Notes: generated from the letters alone by a model not told the origin. DNA of 16,819 nucleotides from Clostridiales bacterium (GCA_014799645.1 JAAVHQ010000009.1:240954-257772); one strand, 5' to 3'. Counted from the stretch's first letter, positions 8,320 through 15,212 are shown. Numbers and translations: made by a program.

Positions 8320-9195
8320 TTACGCTTTCTTAGCGCTGTTGATTTGCGCCTGAACTTCGTCTGCCAAATTCTCTTCTTTCTTTTCCAGACCTTCGCCCAT
8401 TACAAAACGGGTAAATCTTGCTACGTCAGCTCCCGCTTCTTTCAAAAGAGCCTTGATAGTCTTGTCGCCGTCTTTTACGAAAGGTTGTTCGAGCAAGCAA
8501 ACTTCTTTATAATACTTGTTGATACGACCTTCGACCATCTTTTCGATGATGTTGAGTGGCTTCGGCTTGTCTTCGTTGAGAGCCTGAGCTTTGAGAATTT
8601 CCTTCTCTTTCTCGATTTCTTCTTGCGGAACTTCCGCTATCTTAACGTAAGACGGATTTGCCGCTGCGATTTGCATTGCGATATCGTGAGCAAGTTCGTC
8701 GCTTGCGTTTGCGCTCAACTCAACGAGAACGCCGATTTTTCCGCCCATGTGGATATAACTTTCAAGTTTGCTATTAGCAACAGGATATTTTGCAAATCTT
8801 CTTACTGCAATCTTCTCGCCGATTTTTGCTACTGCTTCTGCCAAAGCTACGCTCATACCTTCGGTAACTTGCTCAACGGTATCAACGTTGTTTTGAGCGA
8901 TATACTTCGCTACGTCCATAACGAACGCTTTGAATTGGTCGCCGCGCGCTACGAAGTCGGATTCGCAGTTTACTTCTACCAAAACGCCGAACTTGCCGTC
9001 GTTGTAAGCCTCAACCGTTCCTTGCGAAGCAATTTTGCCTGCGCGTTTTGCGCTCGTAGCCATACCTTTTTCTCTCAAAAGCTCAATAGCCTTTTCCATA
9101 TCGCCGTCAGCCTCGGTAAGAGCCTTCTTGCAATCCATCATACCTACTCCGGTCTTAGCGCGGAGATCCATAACGTCTTTATTTGTAAATGCCAT
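8320..9195 (-). CDS. tsf: Translation elongation factor Ts
   Basis: EF-Ts exchanges GDP for GTP on EF-Tu. The N-terminal UBA-like domain shows the family signature TGVGMMDCKKALTEADGD at about 15-32, followed by MEKAIELLREKG. The core motif GVLVEVNCESDFVARGDQFK is at about 69-88, where the DF pair inserts into EF-Tu. Subdomain C and the coiled-coil region follow, with HDIAMQIAAANP near 175 and LLEQPFVKD near 235. The 291-residue length is normal for the form with a full coiled coil. GGAGG precedes the ATG at 9195. It lies 18 bases after rpsB, its usual partner, and ends at an intrinsic terminator. Confidence 0.97.
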   Translation of the reverse strand: MAFTNKDVMDLRAKTGVGMMDCKKALTEADGDMEKAIELLREKGMATSAKRAGKIASQGTVEAYNDGKFGVLVEVNCESDFVARGDQFKAFVMDVAKYIAQNNVDTVEQVTEGMSVALAEAVAKIGEKIAVRRFAKYPVANSKLESYIHMGGKIGVLVELSANASDELAHDIAMQIAAANPSYVKIAEVPQEEIEKEKEILKAQALNEDKPKPLNIIEKMVEGRINKYYKEVCLLEQPFVKDGDKTIKALLKEAGADVARFTRFVMGEGLEKKEENLADEVQAQINSAKKA

Positions 9196-9213
9196 AATCT
9201 ATTTACCTCCGAA

Positions 9214-9993
9214 TTATTCTGCTACTTCTTCGCTTGCAGTCTCTTCGACTACTTCTTCGGTAGCCTCGTCTTTCTTATCTTCTTCGCTCTCTTCTTCAAC
9301 GGAGAAAGTAATACCCTCGTTTGCTTCGATAACTGCGTTTGCGATAATGCTTGCAACCAACTTGATTGCGCGGATAGCGTCGTCGTTGCCCGGGATTACG
9401 TAATCAACCAATTCCGGATTGCAGTTGGTGTCTACAAGACCTACTACAGGAATGCCGAGTTTCTTTGCTTCCTTGACTGCGATGTCTTCGTTGTTGATGT
9501 CAACTACGAACATACATCCCGGAAGTTGGGTCATATCTTTGATACCGCCGAGGTTTGCCTCAAGCTTATCTCTCTCAGCCTTGAGCATTGCAACTTCTTT
9601 CTTAGGCAAAAGCTCGAATTGACCGATAAGTTCCATTTGATTTATCTTGTTGAGTCTTTCGATACGGCTTCTGATTGTTTGGAAGTTGGTGAGCGTACCG
9701 CCGAGCCATCTTTGATTCATATAGAACATACCGCAACGGGTAGCCTCTTCCTTGATAGCGTCTTGCGCTTGCTTCTTCGTTCCTACGAACAATACGGATT
9801 TGCCGGACTTTGCTACGTCTCTTACGAAAGCGTAAGCCTTCTCTACTTGCTCAACGGAAATTTGAAGGTCGATAATGTGAATATCGTTTCTAGCCGCATA
9901 GATGTATTTGCTCATCTTAGGGTTCCATTTTTTCGTTTGGTGTCCGAAGTGTACACCTGCCTCCAAGAGGCTCTTCATTGTTACTACTGCCAT
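9214..9993 (-). CDS. rpsB: 30S ribosomal protein S2
   Basis: S2 is a late-assembling protein of the small subunit that binds S1 and the 16S rRNA head/platform side. The signature LLEAGVHFGHQTKKWNPKM lies at about residues 9-27, followed by YIYAARNDIHIIDL. QRWLGGTLTNF is at about 94-104 and the second signature PGCMFVVDI at about 154-162. The tail from about 233 on is strongly acidic (ESEEDKKDEATEE), longer than the minimal S2 and common in Clostridia. AAGGAG stands eight bases ahead of the ATG at 9993. A strong promoter and a roughly 105-base leader able to fold precede it, suggesting leader-mediated control, as is known for S2 in other bacteria. Confidence 0.97.
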   Translation of the reverse strand: MAVVTMKSLLEAGVHFGHQTKKWNPKMSKYIYAARNDIHIIDLQISVEQVEKAYAFVRDVAKSGKSVLFVGTKKQAQDAIKEEATRCGMFYMNQRWLGGTLTNFQTIRSRIERLNKINQMELIGQFELLPKKEVAMLKAERDKLEANLGGIKDMTQLPGCMFVVDINNEDIAVKEAKKLGIPVVGLVDTNCNPELVDYVIPGNDDAIRAIKLVASIIANAVIEANEGITFSVEEESEEDKKDEATEEVVEETASEEVAE

Positions 9994-10098
9994 TTTTGTT
10001 TCTCCTTTTTTTGTTTATTCTTCCTCGAAATTTACGCTTTCGGCAACCTGTTGGCAAACAAGCAACTGCCTGTGCTGACTTCGAGTGTTTATTTTACT
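9994..10098 (-). promoter_or_regulatory. Structured 5' leader of rpsB, candidate autoregulatory RNA
   Basis: Between the predicted transcription start (about 10098) and the rpsB ATG the minus-strand RNA can form an outer six-pair stem (10080-10085 with 10024-10029). Inside is a hairpin: 10067-10070 pairs with 10042-10045 and 10063-10066 with 10050-10053, with a four-base one-sided bulge (10046-10049) and a nine-base loop. Stem and bulge form a compact arm ending 30 bases before the start codon. S2 represses its own mRNA in other bacteria; that this leader does so is inference. I could not match it to a named RNA family. Confidence 0.45.
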
Positions 10099-10105
10099 AG
10101 ATAGT

Positions 10106-10134
10106 ATTTTAGCATACCAAAATATATTTGGCAA
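10106..10134 (-). promoter_or_regulatory. Strong extended -10 promoter of rpsB-tsf
   Basis: On the minus strand TTGCCA (10129-10134) and TAAAAT (10106-10111) are 17 bases apart, with TGC directly ahead of the -10. The start would be near 10098. Spacing and both hexamers fit a housekeeping sigma-A promoter, as expected for ribosomal genes. Confidence 0.8.
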
Positions 10135-10168
10135 ACGAATTTACCTATAAAATATATAATTTTATAAC

Positions 10169-10244
10169 GTTTGCGACCTCTCCACTGCGGTCGAGGTGAC
10201 ATCAAACAATTACTTCTTCACTTTTCACTATTACTTCTTACTTA
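10169..10244. repeat. Palindromic element plus degenerate heptamer tandem behind scfB
   Basis: Two parts are seen. First, a GC-richer imperfect palindrome: CGACC (10174-10178) with GGTCG (10189-10193), and outside it GTTTG (10169-10173) with CAAAC (10203-10207). Second, five adjoining heptamers of the type TT(A/C)NCTN from 10210 to 10244: TTACTTC, TTCACTT, TTCACTA, TTACTTC, TTACTTA. The last unit contains the scfB stop codon. This composition differs from the AT-rich flanks and resembles short interspersed palindromic repeats common in bacterial intergenic DNA. Copies elsewhere cannot be seen from one window. No U-run follows the hairpin, so it is not a classic terminator for scfB. Confidence 0.5.
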
Positions 10245-11599
10245 TTTTCCGCGCCCTCTATCGCGTCGATAGCAAGAGATAGTTCCAGCCTTTTTCTCAT
10301 CATCTCGCAAGAAATGGAATAAGGCTTGCCCATACTGCCTGCGAAATTGAGGTTGTTGGCAACACAACCGCCGCTGCAATAGTATTTTGCCATACAATTC
10401 TCGCAATCAGGTTTGTTGGTGACGATATTTTCGGCGAACTTTTCGGACACGCTCAAATCAATCTTTCCGTCAAAGGCGTTGCCCATATAGTAGTCTTTGT
10501 TCTCGGCGAACTGATGGCAGGGATAGATTCCGCCCGTAGGAGTTATTGCCAAATATTCGCATCCCGAACCGCATCCCGTAAGCCTTTTGACAAGACAAGG
10601 TCCGCCCTCTAAATCTATCATAAAGTGGAAGAAATTGAACCATTTGTCCGTCTTTCGCCTGTCGATATAGTTCTCGGCAAGTCTTTCATACTCTTTGAGT
10701 ATGGTAGGCAAATGCTCCTTTGTGATTTTCAAATCTTCAATATCGGTGACTACCGGCTCTATCGAGATTTGGTCAAAGCCCATATCGTTGAGCGTGAGTA
10801 CGTCGTCGGCAAAGTCCAAGTTCTTTGCTGTGAACGTGCCTCTTACGTAGTAAGATTTGTTTCCCCTGACTTTGGCAAACTTCATTGCGTTGTTTGCGAT
10901 AAGCGAATAACAGTCCTTGCCGTTGACCGCTTTGCGGACGGCGTTGTGGACGCATTCTCTACCGTCAATGCTGAGCACAACGTTGTACATTTCCTCATTC
11001 AGCCACTTGATTGTGTCGTCGCCCAAAAGTACGCAATTCGTCGTCATTGTGAAGTGGAAGGTCTTGCCCGACTGATTTTCCCTTTCTCTGGCGTATTTGA
11101 CGATTGCCTTGACTACGCCTAGGTTCATCAACGGCTCTCCGCCGAAAAAGTCTACTTCGAGATTTGTTCTCTTACCGGAATTTGCGATAAGGAAATCAAT
11201 CGCCATCTTGCCCACCTCTTCTGACATATACGCCCTTTCGGTAGTATGATAAGTGCCCTCGTCGGCAAAACAATACTTGCAACGCAAATTACAGTCGTTG
11301 CAAATATGCAGACAAAGCGCCTTGATTTCGCCGATACGCTTACGCTTTGCGTAAACTTCGCACGGCGTATTGAGTACTCCGTCTTTTTCTAATTGAGAAA
11401 ACTCACTGTCAAGTTCGGCAATATCATTCTTATCGATATTGGCAAAGTCATTGCTTTCTTTCTCGTTCAAAGCTTGTCCGTATCTTTTTTTTGCATACAA
11501 AAAAGCGACATAATCTACGTTGTGTAGACTGCCACTTTCTACGTCCCAAATAAAATGATATGTCCTGCCGTGATAGCAGAAGTCAAATGCGTGTACCAT
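10238..11599 (-). CDS. scfB: Thioether cross-link-forming SCIFF peptide maturase (radical SAM/SPASM)
   Basis: This radical SAM enzyme installs a cysteine-to-threonine thioether bridge in the SCIFF peptide (known for the CteB/Tte1186 family). Residues 1-80 form an N-terminal peptide-binding (RRE-like) region. The radical SAM cluster motif CNLRCKYC gives C103, C107 and C110, and GGEP lies at 153-156. The SPASM region is full: C335, C343, C347, C361, then C399, C402, C408, C412 and C431, enough for two auxiliary [4Fe-4S] clusters. Length 453 is typical. The ATG at 11599 is 16 bases after scfA and fits the family N-terminus, but no Shine-Dalgarno is visible ahead of it. It is probably co-transcribed from the scfA promoter and translated less than the peptide. 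Confidence 0.95.
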   Translation of the reverse strand: MVHAFDFCYHGRTYHFIWDVESGSLHNVDYVAFLYAKKRYGQALNEKESNDFANIDKNDIAELDSEFSQLEKDGVLNTPCEVYAKRKRIGEIKALCLHICNDCNLRCKYCFADEGTYHTTERAYMSEEVGKMAIDFLIANSGKRTNLEVDFFGGEPLMNLGVVKAIVKYARERENQSGKTFHFTMTTNCVLLGDDTIKWLNEEMYNVVLSIDGRECVHNAVRKAVNGKDCYSLIANNAMKFAKVRGNKSYYVRGTFTAKNLDFADDVLTLNDMGFDQISIEPVVTDIEDLKITKEHLPTILKEYERLAENYIDRRKTDKWFNFFHFMIDLEGGPCLVKRLTGCGSGCEYLAITPTGGIYPCHQFAENKDYYMGNAFDGKIDLSVSEKFAENIVTNKPDCENCMAKYYCSGGCVANNLNFAGSMGKPYSISCEMMRKRLELSLAIDAIEGAENK

Positions 11600-11615
11600 T
11601 TATAATTCGGATAAA

Positions 11616-11789
11616 TTAGATTAAAGGTTTTCTTGTAGCGTTGATTTTTTCGTCACGGTTTTTGCAGCTTTGATTGCCTACCGTGCAAGAAGTCTTGCAT
11701 GCGGATTGACAGCTCGATTGACACTCGCCGCAACCGATATTTCCGCTCTTTTTCATTGAATTTGTAACTACACTGTTGATATGCTTCAT
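11616..11789 (-). CDS. scfA: Six-cysteine peptide SCIFF, ribosomal peptide precursor
   Basis: This small gene encodes 57 residues. It starts MKHI, and the family core reads GCGECQSSCQSACKTSC, then TVGNQSC. All six cysteines are present: C20, C23, C27, C31, C35 and C42. SCIFF (six Cys in forty-five) is a near-universal clostridial peptide modified by the neighbouring radical SAM maturase. The reported bridge joins a cysteine to a threonine five residues on, which here would be C31 to T36. Unlike the usual peptide of about 45 residues, this one continues 15 residues past the last cysteine with a charged tail (NRDEKINATRKPLI). GGAGG lies four bases before the ATG, and a strong promoter stands upstream at 11825-11853. 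The biological role of SCIFF is not settled. Confidence 0.93.
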   Translation of the reverse strand: MKHINSVVTNSMKKSGNIGCGECQSSCQSACKTSCTVGNQSCKNRDEKINATRKPLI

Positions 11790-11824
11790 AAGTCCTCCGC
11801 GTATATCAAAATATTATTACTAAT

Positions 11825-11853
11825 ATGATATAATAAAAAGCGTATTTTTGCAA
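11825..11853 (-). promoter_or_regulatory. Promoter of scfA-scfB
   Basis: On the minus strand TTGCAA (11848-11853) is followed after 17 bases by TATCAT (11825-11830). Transcription would start near 11818, leaving a short leader of about 29 bases before scfA. The pair could therefore be expressed independently of the membrane gene upstream. Confidence 0.7.
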
Positions 11854-11897
11854 GTACTTTTTTATAATTAAATATTTTTATCTATATTATATAATTA

Positions 11898-12287
11898 TTA
11901 TTCTCTTCCTTTTCTCACGTTGACGGTGAAAATTCCGCTCAAAAGTCCTGCCACTAAGCAGAAAATTACGTCGAATGCAGTCAATGGATTTACTGAAAAA
12001 GATCCGTTGATAGCCGAGAAAATCAAATATGATATTAGCACGAAGAACAGTCCTATAATACTACCCTTGAACAGCCCTTGTCTGCCCGACTTGATAGCAA
12101 GCAAAGTGCCGAAAAAGATGCTGATAATTTTTAAGAAGATATTGACGATTTGCACCGCCTTTTGCGATAAGTTGGCAAATTTTACGACTACGGCAAAGAT
12201 AACGACCGTGAGCAAGGATATTATTATTGAAAACAATACTCCTTTGAACATTTCAAATAAGTCTTTTTTGTTGAGTTTTAGCGACAT
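11898..12287 (-). CDS. TIGR04086 family membrane protein
   Basis: The product is a 129-residue, very hydrophobic protein with four membrane segments at about 13-38, 46-65, 72-92 and 102-121. It has a short lysine-rich cytoplasmic N-terminus and an RKGRE end. Size, topology and its place directly ahead of scfA-scfB and near yajC match the TIGR04086 family of Clostridia, whose function is unknown. GGAGG stands nine bases before the ATG at 12287. No clear promoter is seen in the 83 bases upstream, so it may be read through from the gene at 12371-13297. No catalytic residues are visible. A role in handling the SCIFF product has been suggested only by gene neighbourhood. Confidence 0.8.
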   Translation of the reverse strand: MSLKLNKKDLFEMFKGVLFSIIISLLTVVIFAVVVKFANLSQKAVQIVNIFLKIISIFFGTLLAIKSGRQGLFKGSIIGLFFVLISYLIFSAINGSFSVNPLTAFDVIFCLVAGLLSGIFTVNVRKGRE

Positions 12288-12370
12288 ATACCACTCCTCC
12301 CTAGGATAAATATATGCCTACAAATATCGAGTTATTACAAGATAATCATTTTATCAAAATAGCGAAAAAT

Positions 12371-13297
12371 CTACCTATTTGTCATATTTTTGTCAAATTC
12401 TTCAATTTGAGCGCTGTTCAAAAAATTCTCTTCGCACTTGCCGCAATTCTCGCAACCGTTGCAAATCGGACGCGATCCGCAAGTAAGGCATTGACTTTTG
12501 AATTTTGGTCTATAACTCTCCTCGTCGATAGGTATTCCCAGCCTGTCGGTAAGATTGAATTTGATAGGTTTCCCCTTATAAGATAGCGAGAATTTATAGG
12601 CAAGTTTCATTTGCTCGTGATTGTTGCGCATATCTATAACTTGCCCGTCTTTTTCAAATTTATTGCCCGTGCCTATAAAAGCGAAGGTCACGTCGTGAGC
12701 GGCGCATTCGTCGCGCAATTTTTTGACCCATTCGTATTTGCAAATTCTTGCTCCGTCGTAATTTTCCCCTCCGCAAATTACCTGCTCAATTTGTCCTTCA
12801 TCTAAATACCTGTCTATTGATATTTCGCCAATGAGCGGCGCGGTCATTATGCCTTTGTGTTTGAAAGGAAGCGAATGCAGTATGGGAATACGCTCGTCGG
12901 CTCTTTTCTGATTTTCGCAAGTGACGTTGAAAAATACGTTTTCCCATCCATCTCCCCAGTCTTTGGGTAAACACTTTTCTACCCTTTGAGGTCGCTTCGT
13001 CAAAATAAAGAACTTCACGTCAGGCCTTTGATATATCACGTCCCACGCTTCTTCGCGCCATTCATCCGCCTCTTCGATAAAAAAGTCCGAAGTCATACAA
13101 ATGCGCAACATCTCTCCGCTCGCTATCTTGAAACCGCCGTTGCGTTTTTTCGTAAGCGGATAATACATATTGCCCGTCGGGCGCACGATAGAACTATCGC
13201 CGTTGCCGTGCGTCCTGTCAAGATAGTACATATAGCAGTTTTGACATCCCTCGCTACACTTCTTGCAACCGTGCCAAGGATTCCAAATATCTCGCAT
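12371..13297 (-). CDS. DUF5131 (phage Gp37/Gp68-like) three-Cys-motif protein
   Basis: This 308-residue protein starts with the family motif WNPWHGC followed by SEGCQNCYMY. The cysteines C11, C14, C18 and C21 hold both the family triad C-x6-C-x2-C and an exact radical-SAM-type C-x3-C-x2-C (C14, C18, C21). Other family marks are FFILTKRPQR near 96-105, NVTCENQ near 124-130 and ICGGEN near 174-179. The C-terminus carries a second cluster of six cysteines, C270, C273, C279, C282, C285 and C288, followed by about 20 polar residues. The family is thought to be related to radical SAM enzymes, but no reaction is known to me. It sits between the yajC terminator and the TIGR04086/SCIFF genes, with its own promoter. 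The usual partner TcmP is not seen here. The family is often carried by mobile elements, so this may be an insertion. Confidence 0.85.
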   Translation of the reverse strand: MRDIWNPWHGCKKCSEGCQNCYMYYLDRTHGNGDSSIVRPTGNMYYPLTKKRNGGFKIASGEMLRICMTSDFFIEEADEWREEAWDVIYQRPDVKFFILTKRPQRVEKCLPKDWGDGWENVFFNVTCENQKRADERIPILHSLPFKHKGIMTAPLIGEISIDRYLDEGQIEQVICGGENYDGARICKYEWVKKLRDECAAHDVTFAFIGTGNKFEKDGQVIDMRNNHEQMKLAYKFSLSYKGKPIKFNLTDRLGIPIDEESYRPKFKSQCLTCGSRPICNGCENCGKCEENFLNSAQIEEFDKNMTNR

Positions 13298-13325
13298 TGA
13301 TTTTCTCCGATACTTAATTATTTAT

Positions 13326-13354
13326 ATTATATCATATATAGATAGAATTGTCGA
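13326..13354 (-). promoter_or_regulatory. Promoter of the DUF5131 gene
   Basis: On the minus strand TCGACA (13349-13354) and a perfect TATAAT (13326-13331) are 17 bases apart, with TGA directly before the -10. The start would be near 13319, about 22 bases ahead of the ATG, and a GGAG lies in the leader. It lies immediately behind the yajC terminator. Confidence 0.8.
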
Positions 13355-13361
13355 AAATTTG

Positions 13362-13391
13362 TAATAAAAAAGGACAGTCAATAGACTGCCC
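13362..13391 (-). terminator. Intrinsic terminator behind yajC
   Basis: On the minus strand an eight-pair stem with one G-U pair (13384-13391 with 13372-13379) closes a four-base loop and is followed by six T residues (13366-13371). It begins 19 bases after the yajC stop. This is the clearest terminator of the window. Confidence 0.88.
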
Positions 13392-13410
13392 TCTTAATTT
13401 CTAAAATCAA

Positions 13411-13914
13411 TTAGTCTTTAAGCAAAGTTTCGTTGTCGGTCTTTTCCAAAGAATCGCCGAGTTGCTCGGAACTCTCTTGCTTCTTTGCCTTCTTTTCCTT
13501 GGACGCTTTGTCAGCTTCCATATCGTCCATTGCAGCGACTTCGGGTTTCTCTTGAAGTTTAATCTCGCCTTCGCTCGTCTTAACTGCTTCAAGAACCTTA
13601 TAAATTGCAGATCTGTCGATTACTACCAACACACTTCCGTCGCTGTTTGCGCTGATGTCAAGGGTGAAGTTATTGTTGGGCGCGTCTACTTTCTTTATTT
13701 CGCCTACAAAACCGCCTATTGTCATAACTTTCGTACCGACTTTGATACTGTCTACCATTTCTTGAGCCTTCTTTTGACGCTTTTTCTGAGGAATGATTGA
13801 CATTGCAAACATACCTATCATTAGGACAGCAAGCACTATGATCCATACAATTTGCGAAGTACCGCTTGTAGGTGTTGCATCATCCGCCAACGTCATAATA
13901 TTTGTTATATTCAT
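13411..13914 (-). CDS. yajC: Preprotein translocase subunit YajC
   Basis: YajC is a small accessory subunit of the Sec translocase, bound to SecDF-YidC. A single membrane helix covers about 20-42, followed by the basic stop IIPQKKRQKKAQEM. The conserved soluble domain reads KVGTKVMTIGGFVGEIKKVD at about 58-77, ending near RSAIYKVL (101-108). A long charged tail follows (about 112-167, rich in K, E, D), so the 167-residue protein is clearly longer than the usual 90-110. The tail may be disordered; its role is unknown. AAGGAG lies six bases before the ATG at 13914. tgt-yajC is a conserved order, but the secD and secF genes often found nearby are absent from this window. Confidence 0.92.
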   Translation of the reverse strand: MNITNIMTLADDATPTSGTSQIVWIIVLAVLMIGMFAMSIIPQKKRQKKAQEMVDSIKVGTKVMTIGGFVGEIKKVDAPNNNFTLDISANSDGSVLVVIDRSAIYKVLEAVKTSEGEIKLQEKPEVAAMDDMEADKASKEKKAKKQESSEQLGDSLEKTDNETLLKD

Positions 13915-13956
13915 TGTTTTCTCCTTATATCGATTTATTGTCTTTCAACATAATAA

Positions 13957-13986
13957 AGTTTACAGTAACTATCGGTAAAATATCAA
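13957..13986 (-). promoter_or_regulatory. Candidate promoter of yajC
   Basis: On the minus strand TTGATA (13981-13986) and TAAACT (13957-13962) are 18 bases apart, in the 149-base AT-rich gap between tgt and yajC. Hexamers are imperfect, so this is weaker than the other promoters listed. With the downstream terminator it would make yajC a one-gene unit. Confidence 0.5.
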
Positions 13987-14063
13987 GCGATTTGCCCTTA
14001 ATAATTTACTTTTTTATTTATTATTTACATTAAAATGCCGAAAAATAGCGATTTTAACGTCGA

Positions 14064-15212
14064 TTACAAATTTTTCTCCGGCTTTACTCCGCCGTGTCCC
14101 CAAGTGTAATTTGAGGTGTATTCTTTGTAAAAATCCAAAAATCTATCTTCCATTATCGCCTTGCGCATTTCTTCCATAAGATTGGTCAAGAAGCGGATAT
14201 TGTGAATGGATAGCAATTTTCCGCCGAGTATCTCGCCCGCATTGATAAGATGACGGATGTACGCCCTTGAAAAGTTGCGACAGCAATAACAGTCGCATTC
14301 GCTATCGACCGGCGAAAAGTCTTCTTTATATTGCGCGTTGCGAATAGTGAGATTGCCGTACTTGGTGAAAGCCGTGCCGTTGCGCGCCATACGCGTAGGC
14401 AAAACGCAGTCGAACATATCGATTCCGCGCATTACTCCCTCGACAAGACAGTCGGGCGAACCTACTCCCATCAAATATCTTGGTTGATCGTCGGGATAAT
14501 ACTCTTTGAGTATATCGAGCATTTCGTACATCACGGGTTTTGGCTCTCCGACGGACAGTCCGCCGATAGAAAAGCCGCACTTTGCGTATTCAATCGTACG
14601 CTTTGCGCTCTCAATTCGCAAGTCCTTGTACATATTGCCTTGAATTATCGGGAAAAGCATTTGCTTGGGATTTTTGTGTGCCTTGACTGATCTATCCAAC
14701 CAATCCAACGTGCGATTCATTGCGCCTTTTGCGTATTTGTAATCGGTGTTTCCTTCCGTGCACTCGTCGAAAGCCATAATAATATCCGCGCCGAGTTTAT
14801 TCTGCACTGCGATAGATTCTTCGGGCCCCATAAAATGGCGAGAGCCGTCGATATAGGACGAGAACGTTACTCCGTCGTCGGAAATCTTTCTCATTTTGGA
14901 CAATGAAAATACTTGAAAGCCGCCGCTGTCGGTCAAAATCGGTTTATCCCAATTCATAAATTTATGCAGACCGCCCGCCTTTTCCACAAGGTCAGCGCCC
15001 GGTCGCAAGTACAAATGATAGGTGTTGGCAAGCACTATCGTCGCCTTTGCGTCTTCGACGTCCTTGGGCGTAAGCGCCTTTACCGTCGCATTCGTGCCAA
15101 CGGGCATAAATACGGGCGTGTCGATAACGCCGTGAGGGGTCGTAAACCTTCCCACTCTCGCTCCCGATTGCTTGCATACTTTTATTACTTCATACTTAAA
15201 ATTTTCTGCCAT
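14064..15212 (-). CDS. tgt: tRNA-guanine transglycosylase, queuine/preQ1 insertion
   Basis: Tgt swaps guanine at the wobble position 34 of GUN-anticodon tRNAs for preQ1, the step before QueA. Catalytic residues are visible: D95 in TDSGGFQ (general acid/base) and D265 in RGIDMFDCVLPTR (nucleophile by alignment with the Zymomonas enzyme). The zinc site is C306, C308, C311 and H337. The substrate-pocket segment GGLSVGEP is at about 217-224. Length 382 is normal. AAGGA lies just before the ATG at 15212. It follows queA after 150 bases that hold several inverted repeats rather than an obvious promoter. No queuosine biosynthesis genes for preQ1 itself are in the window, so preQ1 must be made or taken up elsewhere. 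Confidence 0.97.
   Translation of the reverse strand: MAENFKYEVIKVCKQSGARVGRFTTPHGVIDTPVFMPVGTNATVKALTPKDVEDAKATIVLANTYHLYLRPGADLVEKAGGLHKFMNWDKPILTDSGGFQVFSLSKMRKISDDGVTFSSYIDGSRHFMGPEESIAVQNKLGADIIMAFDECTEGNTDYKYAKGAMNRTLDWLDRSVKAHKNPKQMLFPIIQGNMYKDLRIESAKRTIEYAKCGFSIGGLSVGEPKPVMYEMLDILKEYYPDDQPRYLMGVGSPDCLVEGVMRGIDMFDCVLPTRMARNGTAFTKYGNLTIRNAQYKEDFSPVDSECDCYCCRNFSRAYIRHLINAGEILGGKLLSIHNIRFLTNLMEEMRKAIMEDRFLDFYKEYTSNYTWGHGGVKPEKNL

Noticed and set aside
8344..10104. A 586-codon open frame on the plus strand opposite tsf and rpsB
   Set aside because: It runs antisense through two certain genes, has a cysteine- and phenylalanine-rich composition typical of a reverse reading of conserved genes, and shows no family motif or ribosome site.
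10210..10244. Heptamer tandem considered as a CRISPR or iteron array
   Set aside because: Units are only seven bases, degenerate and without spacers; there is no cas or replication gene nearby.
14017..14052. AT-rich inverted repeat behind tgt
   Set aside because: Only seven A/T pairs with a long loop and no U-run in the right place; too weak to call a terminator.
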